From assembly GCF_029835735.1 (NCBI RefSeq), contig NZ_JAOEAL010000001.1, positions 1,550,001 through 1,614,000 of the forward strand: a stretch of DNA of 64,000 nt, in the 5' to 3' direction. Under the pieces are notes generated by a model that saw only the letters and a program-made list of their open reading frames with translations, ran no database searches and had not been told where the DNA came from. Below, piece after piece: positions 52,553-62,043 of the stretch (positions are counted from its first letter, which is position 1; each line of letters opens with the position of its first letter). The position numbers were made by a program, and so were the translations under genes. This DNA is from Shewanella sp. GD04112. GTDB lineage: Bacteria > Pseudomonadota > Gammaproteobacteria > Enterobacterales > Shewanellaceae.

Positions 52553-54020
52553 CAAACCTTCCAGGCACCCTTTTTCACTCTCCCTGCGGCTGACCTTTTT
52601 TATCAGCCTGTCCACGATACTGGCTTTTATCGCCTTCACCTGGTTTATGCTGCATTCTGTTGAAAATCATTTTGCCGAGCAGGATGTCAGCGATCTTCAA
52701 CAAATCAGCACCACACTGAACCGTATACTCCAGTCCCCGGAAGATCCAGATGAAAAAAAAGTAAGCAAAATACAGGAATCGATTGCCAGCTACCGCAACG
52801 TTGCCCTTTTGCTCCTCAATCCCAGGGGTGAGGTGCTCTTTAGTTCAGCGCAGGGGGCAGCACTACGCCCGGCCGTGAATTCAGCAGATTTTAGCGAGCA
52901 CAGCCACGCACGGGATGTCTTTCTCTGGACGGTGGAGGATCCTGCGAGACCGATGGATACCGAGTCTGAAATGAAGATGGAAACATACCGGATTATCGCC
53001 TCCTCTGGCCAGGCGATATTTCAGGGCAAACAGCAGAACTATGTCATGCTGACTGGCCTCTCCATTAATTTCCATCTCCATTACCTCGATGCGCTGAAAA
53101 AAAATCTGATTGCGATTGCCGTCGTGATAAGCCTGCTGATTGTTCTGATCATTCGCATCGCTGTCCGTCAGGGGCACCTGCCCCTTCGTAATGTCAGCAA
53201 TGCCATTAAAAGCATCACCTCCGAGAATCTTGATGCGCGGCTGGAACCGACACGCGTTCCCATTGAGCTGGAACAGCTGGTTATCTCGTTCAATCATATG
53301 ATTGGAAAGATTGAGGATGTCTTTACCCGCCAGGCCAATTTCTCTGCCGATATCGCGCACGAGATCAGAACGCCCATCACCAATCTGGTGACGCAGACTG
53401 AAATCGCACTGAGTCAGGATCGAACCCAGAAGGAACTTGAGGATGTCCTCTACTCCAGTCTTGAAGAGTATAACCGGATGACCAAAATGGTCAGCGACAT
53501 GCTGTTCCTGGCGCAGGCGGACAATAATCAGCTTATACCTGACAGGGTCCGGTTTGACCTCAGAGCAGAAGTCATGAAAGTCTTCGAGTTTTTCGAAGCC
53601 TGGGCCGAAGAACGCAATATCACGCTCAAATTTAACGGGATGCCCTGCCTGGTTGAGGGAGATCCACAAATGTTCAGAAGAGCGATCAATAATCTGTTAT
53701 CCAATGCCCTGCGTTATACCCCGGAGGGACAGGCAATCACCGTCTCAATAAGAGAGCAAGAGAGCTTTTTTGACCTGGTGATTGAAAATCCGGGGAAACC
53801 AATCCCTGAAGAGCATTTATCAAGGCTTTTTGACCGTTTTTATCGGGTGGATCCGTCCAGACAACGAAAAGGAGAAGGCAGCGGCATCGGCCTTGCAATT
53901 GTGAAGTCAATCGTGGAAGCACATCACGGAAGAGTGCAGGTGGAATCGGACGTACGCTCAACTCGTTTTATCTTATCCGTGCCCAGACTGGAGCAAAGGA
54001 TTCCGGAGCCCCAACACTGA
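52545..54020 (+). CDS. silS: sensor histidine kinase
   Basis: 491 residues. Two membrane segments (residues about 15-35 and 185-205) enclose a periplasmic sensor domain; a HAMP region is followed by SADIAHEIRTPITNL with the phosphorylated His, and the ATPase domain has NNLLSNALRYTP and GEGSGIGLAIVKSI. It senses Ag(I)/Cu(I) in the periplasm and phosphorylates SilR. Confidence 0.96.
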   Translation: MHSKPSRHPFSLSLRLTFFISLSTILAFIAFTWFMLHSVENHFAEQDVSDLQQISTTLNRILQSPEDPDEKKVSKIQESIASYRNVALLLLNPRGEVLFSSAQGAALRPAVNSADFSEHSHARDVFLWTVEDPARPMDTESEMKMETYRIIASSGQAIFQGKQQNYVMLTGLSINFHLHYLDALKKNLIAIAVVISLLIVLIIRIAVRQGHLPLRNVSNAIKSITSENLDARLEPTRVPIELEQLVISFNHMIGKIEDVFTRQANFSADIAHEIRTPITNLVTQTEIALSQDRTQKELEDVLYSSLEEYNRMTKMVSDMLFLAQADNNQLIPDRVRFDLRAEVMKVFEFFEAWAEERNITLKFNGMPCLVEGDPQMFRRAINNLLSNALRYTPEGQAITVSIREQESFFDLVIENPGKPIPEEHLSRLFDRFYRVDPSRQRKGEGSGIGLAIVKSIVEAHHGRVQVESDVRSTRFILSVPRLEQRIPEPQH

Positions 54021-54033
54021 GAATAAAGATTTA

Positions 54034-54051
54034 AATGACAAAGATGTCATT
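54034..54051 (+). promoter_or_regulatory. SilR-type box upstream of the lost silE
   Basis: AATGACAA-AG-ATGTCATT, a near-copy of the box at 51785. It lies 14 bases after silS, where plasmid islands have the silE promoter. No silE follows: the sequence runs about 130 bases to ATGGAAATGAAAATATAG and then becomes ISAs1-type DNA. Confidence 0.75.
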
Positions 54052-54224
54052 AGCCTGTCATGCAGCAAACAGAAGCCATTCGATACTTATCAGGAAGGCT
54101 GGATTGCTTCATCAATACCCGGCGTCAGAGTACGCCAGGAAATGAATATCCAGCCAATTCCCGGAGAAATAAACACTGCCGAACTTGTTTCAGTTATGGA
54201 AATGAAAATATAGGTTGTGCTTCC

Positions 54225-54438
54225 CCCGGACAGGGACACCTTCGGTCAGAATTCCCTTTTCTTTAAACCAATTATGGTGCCCGACAGCATAATCGTGGAT
54301 CTCAGACCAACCTTCGGCGCCAGCAATCACACCACACAGAGTGACGAACAATACATCATGCAACGGGTAAGTCACTTTGGCAGATTGTCGGCTGTCAGCA
54401 ATCGAGTTGAAATGTGATGTGAAGGCTTCAAGGTACAT
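54225..54438 (-). pseudogene. ISAs1-family transposase, N-terminal remnant
   Basis: From ATG 54438 the minus strand reads SIADSRQSAKVTYPLHDVLF and CGVIAGAEGWSEIHDYAVG, then HHNWFKEKG, the conserved N-terminal domain of ISAs1 transposases. It ends after about 70 residues at the junction with the silE leader. The catalytic domain is missing. Confidence 0.85.
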
Positions 54439-54479
54439 GCTCTTATGCTCTCTATAAGAAAAAGAGAGCATAAGAGCAT
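54437..54479. repeat. 17-bp perfect inverted repeat over the ISAs1 start codon
   Basis: ATGCTCTTATGCTCTCT (54437-54453) and AGAGAGCATAAGAGCAT (54463-54479) with a 9-base loop. In a minus-strand transcript this would hide the transposase start, so it may limit translation from outside promoters. Confidence 0.75.
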
Positions 54480-54936
54480 AATCGATGCCGTCCGTCTAAT
54501 TTAGCTCAAAACGGTTAAAATATATTCACGATCTCGCCCTGCTTATGTTTGTAACCCCCCAGGGCCGGATTATAAATTGTTAAATTGGTTAACAAACCTA
54601 TCCAGTCGAACGAATTTCATTCGATTATGGATGATTTATATCAATCAATAATCCCGCATTAAGTCGACTTAAGAACAAAATAGCTAAATGTTAACAGAAT
54701 TTACAAAGCATAATCTCACCCTGTGTAACCCCCTGGTTCTAAAATACATTCAAGATGAATTTTTTTGTAAACGTAGATATTGATAAATTATCAAATAACA
54801 AGTTTTTCAACTTTAATCATCTAGACGTATTTTCATATAAAATTGTAAACCCAAGCACACCCATTAACACGACCTGAATTTACAATTACAATATAATTAT
54901 TAGGGAATTAACATTTGTCAAAAACATTTACAACCT
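54480..54936. other. AT-rich non-coding gap
   Basis: About 460 bases between the sil island and the porin remnant. The drop in G+C at about 54.5 kb marks the island edge. No gene or clear structure seen. Confidence 0.5.
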
Positions 54937-56153
54937 TTAAAAGCTGTAAGTGAATTTCGTTCTTAAATCTGTAGCGTCTTTTTGATTGTTTTCATAATCC
55001 AATATTGAAAAATCAATTGATATACCGATATTTTCGAGTTTACCATCAAATTGATATGCAAGATTAACCGTCCATTCATTTAAATCTTTTCCCACTATGG
55101 GATTGTCAAAAGATGTATAAAATATTTTACCTTTAAGATTAGAGATAGCAGAACCTAACCCCAATTGATACGAATTTGTTCCAGATTCAAATGCCCCAAC
55201 ACCCGCAGTTTTAGTAGTGGCAGTAAACTGATAATAAGCTCCTTGACCAATGCCTCTAAAAACTCTATTATCTCCTTCATTTCCTCCAGCTAATGTATAA
55301 CCAGCAAAAAAATCTACTCCTCCCTGACTGAAACCTACTTTAAAGCCCAAAAGATCATTATCGACTAGTTCATTTTTATCCCACTTAGTTTTGTAATATT
55401 GCATTGCAATATTACTGTTAAAGTTAGTTGGCAATGTATATTCGACATCCGCATAAAGTGCTTGGACTTCATTTATTACATTTGCGTACTGTGAGTTAAC
55501 TTTGAATTTTTTAGCGATTCGCTTGTTAACTTGTACGAAAAAAACGCCATCATTACCTATTTTATAAAAATCGCCAGGAGAGCCAGAACCATTAAAATCA
55601 AAATCAACAAATTCATTATCAACATAAAACGATTTATCTGTTCGAGTCTGATATTTAGTCACATATCCAATCGAAATATCAGTACCATCAAAATGACTTG
55701 AAGACACCTGATACATTTCAAAAGATTCATTTATCAATCTTGAACCTGAGTTAGCGATAAGGGGTGATTAAAAGTGTTGTCTACCTCCAGAAAACACAGT
55801 ATCACCAAACTGATACTTCAAAAAAGCTTCCGATAATACAAGACCTTGTGCGTTCATATCTCCCGCAGTTGTATCATCATCATTGATATTACTAACGTAT
55901 GACCCCTGTACCTCTCCTCCCAATTTAAACCCATTAAACTCTGATGTATTAAAAGTAACATTACCACCATTCACCCAAATCGAGCTATTCTCTGTATTTG
56001 AATCGTCAAAATCTTGTTCGAAATAGTACGATCTCGCTGTACCTCCAACATTACCATTGTGTATCCATTCAGAAAAACTCTCAATATCATCATTAGAGAG
56101 TGCATTATTACTCATTGCTAATAACACCAAAAATATTTATTATATTTAAACAT
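54937..56153 (-). pseudogene. OprD-like outer-membrane porin with two disruptions
   Basis: Starting at ATG 56153 (good site AAGG 5 bases upstream) the signal peptide reads MFKYNKYF, then the frame is lost in a run of five T; six T would give MFKYNKYFLVLLAMSNNALS and join the downstream frame. A second fault is an in-frame TAA at 55770-55768 in GRQHF(stop)SPLIANSGSR, where related porins read GRQ..xTPL. The rest is beta-strand-rich and ends TKFTYSF, as in porins. It should form a 16-18-strand pore if repaired. Confidence 0.75.
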
Positions 56154-56587
56154 ACAAACCTTATTAACGTTAAGTTACAAATAAGAAACTATATTAAGTA
56201 AAACTAAAATCAAAGATAAACAAATAAATTACAAACCCAATCGATAATACAAACTAGAGCATTTTTAACAGTGATCTATTTAACAAAAAAAATATCAAAC
56301 CGACATAAATATTAATTTAAAATAAACATAGGTTTAAAACCCAAGTTTAAAAACTTAGGTAGAAAAATTATATGAAGACGCAAGTTTAAAACCTGAGCTA
56401 AAAACCTAGGAGAATACAGCGTTAAAGCATATATTTAAAAAACAAAAAAACAAACGACCAAAAACATCAGGCCAATATCAATAATGTGAATTAGATCAAT
56501 ATATATATAACCACAATCGTTACAATAAAAAAAGCGAGGCACGTTTAAATAAAAATATTTTATAAACTATATAGGAAAACTCAGACC
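56154..56587. other. AT-rich non-coding gap
   Basis: About 430 bases holding divergent promoters for the porin remnant and cueP. Several copies of AAGTTTAAAA-like words occur near 56320-56420; no known operator is recognised. Confidence 0.45.
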
Positions 56588-57139
56588 ATGATTAAAAAAC
56601 ACATTCTATTAGCACTTATAGTTGCATATTCAAGTCAATCATATGCCACAATAATAAATGCAGAAACGTTTAAAAATTTAGACTATAAGAGTGCTGTTAC
56701 AACAGCACATACACTATACAAAAATAATGAAGGGATAATGATAAAAGTATTACCCGATAGAATAGTTGCAACTTTCTCAGATGGTAAAAGTAGTTCTGTA
56801 GCAATACCAAAAGATCAATTCTTTCTTTCAATAGCTCCGTACATTAATAGTTCTCATCCATGTACGAATCATGTTTTAACAGGTTGTACCGGAGAGATAA
56901 TAAATCAAACAATGAAAGTTGTCATGATTGATACTGACACAGGTGAAACATTAATAGACAAAAAAATGACGACACAACGTGATGGATTTATAGACTTTTG
57001 GGTTCCAAAAGATAAAAACTTAGCATTTAATATTTACTATGAAGCAAAAGACGGAAGCAAAAGAGTGGCGAGAGAAGTATTGTCTACTTTCAATAACGAT
57101 AGAACTTGCATTACAACTATGAAACTTATTGAAAGTTAA
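56588..57139 (+). CDS. cueP: periplasmic copper chaperone CueP
   Basis: 183 residues with a signal peptide ending SYA. The diagnostic parts of CueP are present: HPCTNHVLTGCTGE near residue 95-107 with two of the metal-binding Cys, and a third Cys near the end in DRTCITTMKL. In Salmonella CueP stores Cu(I) in the periplasm and supplies the superoxide dismutase SodCII. Here it faces the copABCD-type operon tail to tail. A terminator follows at 57157. Confidence 0.88.
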   Translation: MIKKHILLALIVAYSSQSYATIINAETFKNLDYKSAVTTAHTLYKNNEGIMIKVLPDRIVATFSDGKSSSVAIPKDQFFLSIAPYINSSHPCTNHVLTGCTGEIINQTMKVVMIDTDTGETLIDKKMTTQRDGFIDFWVPKDKNLAFNIYYEAKDGSKRVAREVLSTFNNDRTCITTMKLIES

Positions 57140-57156
57140 TATTTAAATATGGCTTG

Positions 57157-57187
57157 TAAAAGGACTGGAATTACTCCGGTCTTTTTT
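57157..57187 (+). terminator. terminator after cueP
   Basis: A 12-base stem with two G-U pairs, AAAGGACTGGA against TCCGGTCTTT, followed by T5, 18 bases after the cueP stop. Confidence 0.75.
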
Positions 57188-57319
57188 ATATAAAAAAATG
57201 GAAATCCTTTTCCATAAAATATCATGCATTAACATGACGTGAGTCTTTGTGGTTTTCTTGGGAGCACCTACAAAGTAACTCAAGATAATCCTTTATCTGG
57301 TTGATGAAATTCTTATTAG

Positions 57320-57811
57320 TTACGACCAGTGCACGTGGGTTATTTTCCAACTACCATCCACTTGTTTAATTAACACAAGCGTTTCCATGGTCATCGAGTC
57401 AATACTTTTACCCTTATATTCACCTTGGGCGTGACTTATTGACGTTGAAATAGCAATGTCACCCGTAATCGTTATTTGGTGTTCTTTTGGCGTTATGGTT
57501 AACCCTTTTAAGTAAGCCATATCCGCAAGCATATGATGATTGGCATAATCTGTAAGTGAACGCTCTACTTTTCCACCTTCATAAATTTGAACATTGGCTG
57601 CTAATAACTGCCTAACAATAACCTCATTGCCCGCTTGTAATGCAGCATGAAAATGTTTGACAACATTGCCCGCGGCGGAATCAACACCGATAAACGCTTT
57701 TTGTTCTATCGGGTGTGTTTCATCACCATGGGCGAAGCTCAATGAGCTTTGTCCTGCGGACATCAGTAATACCCCGGTGGTTATGAGCATTGTTAAAGGG
57801 CGATTATTCAT
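57320..57811 (-). CDS. NTF2/SnoaL-like periplasmic protein
   Basis: 163 residues with a signal peptide (ending SSLSFAHG) and an NTF2-like cone fold: FHAALQAGNEVIVRQLL, VQIYEGGKVERS and GSWKITHVHWS. Proteins of this kind often end copper operons next to copC and copD. Substrate unknown; a His-rich end (HVHW) may bind metal. It follows copD by 27 bases. Confidence 0.75.
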   Translation of the reverse strand: MNNRPLTMLITTGVLLMSAGQSSLSFAHGDETHPIEQKAFIGVDSAAGNVVKHFHAALQAGNEVIVRQLLAANVQIYEGGKVERSLTDYANHHMLADMAYLKGLTITPKEHQITITGDIAISTSISHAQGEYKGKSIDSMTMETLVLIKQVDGSWKITHVHWS

Positions 57812-57838
57812 TTTTATCTCTCTGTCAATTTATAGTGA

Positions 57839-58735
57839 TTATCCAAGACTCATAGGACCTAGTACGCTCGAAAGTACCGCTGTAGTCGCTAATATCAGTA
57901 CTGCTATTACTGCTTCTAATCCAATCGATTTTTGTAGTTTTTGTTTTGCGAGTGATGGGTTCGCAATCGTTAATTTCGGTACTAAAACCAATTTATGCCA
58001 TGCTGCTATAAGTAAAATGATAGCCACCAAACAGAGCTTGATGGTGACCGCAATACCATAATCGGAACTGATTAATTCAGTGGGACTATCAAACAACATC
58101 CACACCATTCCCATGCCTGAAAGCAACACTAGAATGACAATCACTATGCCTAAACGACCAAATGTATCCATGACATTTTTTATGACGATGTGGTCATCGG
58201 TGCAGCATAATTTCCATAATGGATAAAAAGCGCCTATCCAACTGCCAATGATCAACACGTGTATCAATATTAAGCCTTGAGCAAGCAATCCCAGTTCAGT
58301 GCTATGGCCAATAAAAGTAAACGTGACAGCAATTAACAGACAACTGAGAATCGATAGTACCGCAGAAAACGTTTTGATATAACGGTTCTTATGTAACAGT
58401 AAACCACTAGCCACTAGCATTAACCCAAAACCGATTAAGCGCCAAAGCACCGTTTGCCCTACCTGGGTTGGCCACAGAAAAGCATGCATCTGCGCATCGA
58501 ACATTCCTATCAAGCCGTTTTCAGCAAAAGCCCCTATTTGCGCAAAATAATTGATACTAACGGCAATCAATCCCAATACGGCACCTAGGCCGGTATATTT
58601 TGCAACGCTAATGCTCAGATTAAGTTGACCCTTAATGAGGTATTGCATCAATGTGCCGCCAATAACAGCGGCAACACTCAGATAGATAACCCATTTAGAT
58701 ATCAACACCGATATTTCAAATACGGTTAATATCAT
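57839..58735 (-). CDS. copD: copper resistance protein D
   Basis: 298 residues with eight hydrophobic segments, a typical CopD/PcoD inner-membrane protein; conserved His and Met residues occur in FLWPTQVGQTVLWRL and LIHVLIIGSWIGAFY. With CopC it is thought to take copper across the inner membrane, likely for cuproenzymes. It follows copC by 14 bases. Confidence 0.9.
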   Translation of the reverse strand: MILTVFEISVLISKWVIYLSVAAVIGGTLMQYLIKGQLNLSISVAKYTGLGAVLGLIAVSINYFAQIGAFAENGLIGMFDAQMHAFLWPTQVGQTVLWRLIGFGLMLVASGLLLHKNRYIKTFSAVLSILSCLLIAVTFTFIGHSTELGLLAQGLILIHVLIIGSWIGAFYPLWKLCCTDDHIVIKNVMDTFGRLGIVIVILVLLSGMGMVWMLFDSPTELISSDYGIAVTIKLCLVAIILLIAAWHKLVLVPKLTIANPSLAKQKLQKSIGLEAVIAVLILATTAVLSSVLGPMSLG

Positions 58736-58749
58736 GTTTACTCATCCAC

Positions 58750-59172
58750 TTATTGATGTGCAGTGTGCTCGCTAGTCTCATGCTCCATTGTCATAGGCGG
58801 TGCACTGCGAGTGTTCATGCCAGAGTCGTGAAGCATAAAGCTCATGTTGCCTTTCATCTTATGACCGTCATCACCCATGATCATCCAGTTAACTGTGTAA
58901 TTTGCTGCGTTTAATGCTGGTAGGGCGAATGAAAATTCAGCTTGACTGGCCGCACTTGAAGGTAATGTTAACGGTACGCTTTGCTGCTTCTCATCTTGCA
59001 TTGTTAATTTGACCAAACGTACCGGAGCCGTAAAGGTCAGTTCAAGCGTTGTTGGGGCTTGACTTAGCATGGCACCGTTAGGGGGCATAGAACTGCTCAG
59101 TCCGACATGAGCAAATGCTGAAGCACTCAGGAATAGACTTGTTACGACTAAAACGTTGTTAAATAATTTCAT
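58750..59172 (-). CDS. copC: copper-binding protein C
   Basis: 140 residues: signal peptide then AHVGLSSSMPPNGAMLSQAP, where the N-terminal His binds Cu(II), and a CopC beta-sandwich with NYTVNWMIMGDDGHKMKGN. The tail is Met/His-rich (SAPPMTMEHETSEHTAH). Periplasmic copper carrier, partner of CopD. Confidence 0.92.
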   Translation of the reverse strand: MKLFNNVLVVTSLFLSASAFAHVGLSSSMPPNGAMLSQAPTTLELTFTAPVRLVKLTMQDEKQQSVPLTLPSSAASQAEFSFALPALNAANYTVNWMIMGDDGHKMKGNMSFMLHDSGMNTRSAPPMTMEHETSEHTAHQ

Positions 59173-59287
59173 GATATTTCCTTTTATATTGTTTTTAACG
59201 ATCGAAAAACGGTTTACATAAATGATTTAATATTGGCTTAGCTAACATCTTGGCGCCAAGCTTATAACTCAGTGTACGAACGAGGTC

Positions 59288-60001
59288 TTAGAACCACGCG
59301 CTAAAACCAATAACAAACTGGGTTTCTTGTGTATCTTCCCCTTCACTTCGGGCGTAATCGGCGGTATTACCGAGCTTCTGACGCCAATCAACACCGATAT
59401 AGGGTGCGAACTCTCGAACAATCTCGTATCTCAATCGCAGCCCTGCACTGACGTCAGATAAGCCTGAGCCTATTCCAAGTTCAGCATCGTCCTTACCAAA
59501 TAAATTAACTTCTACTTCAGGTGTGAGTATCAATTTTTGAGTGATTAACAGTTCATATTCCGCACTCAACCGCATAGCCGTACGGCCTTGTTCACCGATG
59601 AATAAGGCCGCGTCAATATCAAAAAAATATGGCGCTAACCCTTGAACCCCAATCACAGCCCAATTACGGTTCGGCGTCGGTTTGATATCGGTTTTAATAC
59701 CGAATTGTACATCCCAGTATGGTGCGATGGGCTTACTGTAAAGAGCCTGAATTTCAAGGTCTTGCTTATCACTATTTGAATATTCACCTTCGGTTTTAAG
59801 CCACAACTTATTCAAATCGTAACCTAACCAGGCTTGTGCACTAAACTGGGTAGGATCTTGCGGATCCACGCCTTTTTCAAATTGATCCAGCATGACTTTT
59901 GTTAATAGAGGATCATCATTACCGCCGGCAAACACAGCTGAGCTAGCCAATGAGGCGCTCAGACTCAACAGTCCCAATGCCACTAAATTCGTTTTATTCA
60001 T
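59288..60001 (-). CDS. copB: copper resistance protein B (outer membrane)
   Basis: 237 residues from ATG 60001 (MNKTNLVALGLLSLSASLAS); the longer frame to 60091 overlaps copA and is not used. The mature part is the CopB barrel: DQFEKGVDPQDPTQFSAQAW, FGIKTDIKPTPNRNWAVIGV and VGFSAWF at the end with terminal Phe. It lacks the long Met-rich N-terminus seen in Pseudomonas CopB. It starts 24 bases after copA. Confidence 0.92.
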   Translation of the reverse strand: MNKTNLVALGLLSLSASLASSAVFAGGNDDPLLTKVMLDQFEKGVDPQDPTQFSAQAWLGYDLNKLWLKTEGEYSNSDKQDLEIQALYSKPIAPYWDVQFGIKTDIKPTPNRNWAVIGVQGLAPYFFDIDAALFIGEQGRTAMRLSAEYELLITQKLILTPEVEVNLFGKDDAELGIGSGLSDVSAGLRLRYEIVREFAPYIGVDWRQKLGNTADYARSEGEDTQETQFVIGFSAWF

Positions 60002-60024
60002 CTGTATACCCCTTTGTATACCCC

Positions 60025-62043
60025 TTATTTCACCACGACTTTTCTGAACATGCCTGGCATGTGGAATAACAAGTGGCAATGATATGCCCATTGCCCTTTT
60101 GCATCGGCGGTGACTAAGTAACTGATCTTAGAACCCGGCTGAACTAATACCGTGTGCTTACGGGGAATAAAATCAGGGTCGCCTGTCTCTAACTCACTCC
60201 ACATACCATGCAAATGCATAGGGTGAGTCATCATCGTGTCGTTCACTAAGGTGATCCGCAGTCTTTCTCCGTATTCAAACTCTAATGGCGCGGCGTCCAT
60301 AAATTTCACCCCATTCACAGACCACATATATCGGTTCATATTGCCGGTTAAATGCAGTTGAATTTCGCGGCTAGGTTGGCGCGTGTCGTAGGTAGGATGT
60401 AAGCCTTTAATATCGCCATAAGTTAATACTTTGCGATTAAATTGTTGTTGATGGTCACGCAATCCAATCCCGGGATCGTGTAAACCACTTTTTGGCGCAT
60501 CTGCACGCATATCCACTTGTGGGCCGAACTCGGTGTCAATGTGTTTAATTTCATTGTTACTGCCAAAGCCTGCAAGCCCTAGTCCTGAGACTGTCGCTTT
60601 CGCAGCGTCCATGGCCATTTTGCTGTGATCCATGCCTGACATATCACCGCCACCCATAGCCATCTTGCTGTGATCCATGCCTGACATATCACCGCTGCCC
60701 ATAGCCATCTTGCTATGATCCATGCCTGACATATCACCGCCGTCCATAGCCATCTTGCTGTGATCCATGCCTGACATATCACCGCCACCCATAGCCATCT
60801 TGCTGTGATCCATGCCTGACATATCACCAGCGCCCATGTCCATTTTGCTATGATCCATACCGCTCATATCCATATCACTCATATCCATGCCCATATCACT
60901 GTGGCCAAGGACTGGCCTTGGATCCATTGGGGGAATAGGAGCATGTAAACTGGCATCTGAGGTAAGGTTACCTACCGTAAAGCCGGTGCGGTCAATACTT
61001 TGAGCGAAAATACAATAGGCATTATCAACCTCTGGCTCAATAACCACATCATAGGTTTCAGCAACACCGATTCGAAATTCATCCACAGATACCGGTTGAA
61101 TGTTCTGACCATCACTGGCGACAACACTCATTTTGAGACCCGGTATACGTACATCAAATATGGTCATAGCAGAACTATTTATAAAGCGTAAGCGCACCTT
61201 CTCACCTTGTTCAAACAACCCTTGCCAGCCCTGTTGCGGAGGATTGCCATTCATTAAATAGGTGTAAGTTGAACCCGTAACATCAGATATGTCTCTGTCA
61301 CTCATGCGCGCGTTATTCCACATCGAACGAGCGTTCCACGTATTGGCTAAGCCATTTTTATTCACGTCAGAGAAAAAATCCATTACCGTACGCTCACGGT
61401 AATTATAGTAATCGGCTTGTTTCTTTAATTTGGCATAAATGTTTTCAGGGGCTTCGTCAGACCAATCAGACAGCATGATCACATAGTCACGGTCATATAT
61501 AACCGGATCGGGGGTCGCTGGATCAATCACAATAGCGCCGAATAAACCGGTTTGTTCTTGATAGCCTGAATGACTGTGATACCAATATGTGCCACTTTGC
61601 TGGACGGTAAATTGATACTCAAATGTTTCACCGGGTTTAATGCCATCAAAGCTAAAGCCAGGCACACCGTCCATTTCGGTGGGTAAAATAATACCGTGCC
61701 AGTGAATAGAGCTATCATGGTCGAGATTATTTTTTACTCTTAAGGTGACTGTTTCACCTTCTTTCCAACGTAATAACGGCGCGGGCAGTAATTGGTTTAC
61801 CACAGTAGCTCGAGCAGATTTCCCGGTAAAATTAACCATTTTATAGTCAATTGTTAAGTCAAACACTTTGCCAGAGAGCTGGCTCAACGATTGGCTTAAC
61901 GCATTGGCAACGGCATTTTTAGGGAAAGGGATCGACATCAATGCCAACATGGCGGATGCACCAAACACAAACCGGCGTCGGCTGTTGTTGAGTTCACTGT
62001 TTGTCATTTGAATCATGGGTTTTATCATGTATTGCGATTTCAT
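60025..62043 (-). CDS. copA: multicopper oxidase CopA with Met-rich repeat
   Basis: 672 residues. A twin-arginine signal (NSRRRFVFGASAML) leads the protein to the periplasm. Copper-ligand motifs include IHWHGIILP, TYWYHSHSG, HPMHLHGMW and YHCHLLFHMPGM. Between the second and third cupredoxin domains lie six copies of a 15-residue MDHSKMAMGGGDMSG unit. It oxidises Cu(I) to Cu(II) and binds extra copper. It overlaps the DUF411 gene as ATGA. Confidence 0.96.
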   Translation of the reverse strand: MKSQYMIKPMIQMTNSELNNSRRRFVFGASAMLALMSIPFPKNAVANALSQSLSQLSGKVFDLTIDYKMVNFTGKSARATVVNQLLPAPLLRWKEGETVTLRVKNNLDHDSSIHWHGIILPTEMDGVPGFSFDGIKPGETFEYQFTVQQSGTYWYHSHSGYQEQTGLFGAIVIDPATPDPVIYDRDYVIMLSDWSDEAPENIYAKLKKQADYYNYRERTVMDFFSDVNKNGLANTWNARSMWNNARMSDRDISDVTGSTYTYLMNGNPPQQGWQGLFEQGEKVRLRFINSSAMTIFDVRIPGLKMSVVASDGQNIQPVSVDEFRIGVAETYDVVIEPEVDNAYCIFAQSIDRTGFTVGNLTSDASLHAPIPPMDPRPVLGHSDMGMDMSDMDMSGMDHSKMDMGAGDMSGMDHSKMAMGGGDMSGMDHSKMAMDGGDMSGMDHSKMAMGSGDMSGMDHSKMAMGGGDMSGMDHSKMAMDAAKATVSGLGLAGFGSNNEIKHIDTEFGPQVDMRADAPKSGLHDPGIGLRDHQQQFNRKVLTYGDIKGLHPTYDTRQPSREIQLHLTGNMNRYMWSVNGVKFMDAAPLEFEYGERLRITLVNDTMMTHPMHLHGMWSELETGDPDFIPRKHTVLVQPGSKISYLVTADAKGQWAYHCHLLFHMPGMFRKVVVK
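60611..60880. repeat. six 45-bp tandem repeats in copA
   Basis: Units at 60611, 60656, 60701, 60746, 60791 and a diverged one at 60836, differing by one to a few bases each. They encode MDHSKMxMxGGDMSG. Copy number could vary by slippage. Confidence 0.92.

Noticed and set aside
60579..60827. Repetitive 82-codon minus frame within copA
   Set aside because: It is the out-of-frame reading of the 45-bp Met/His repeats.
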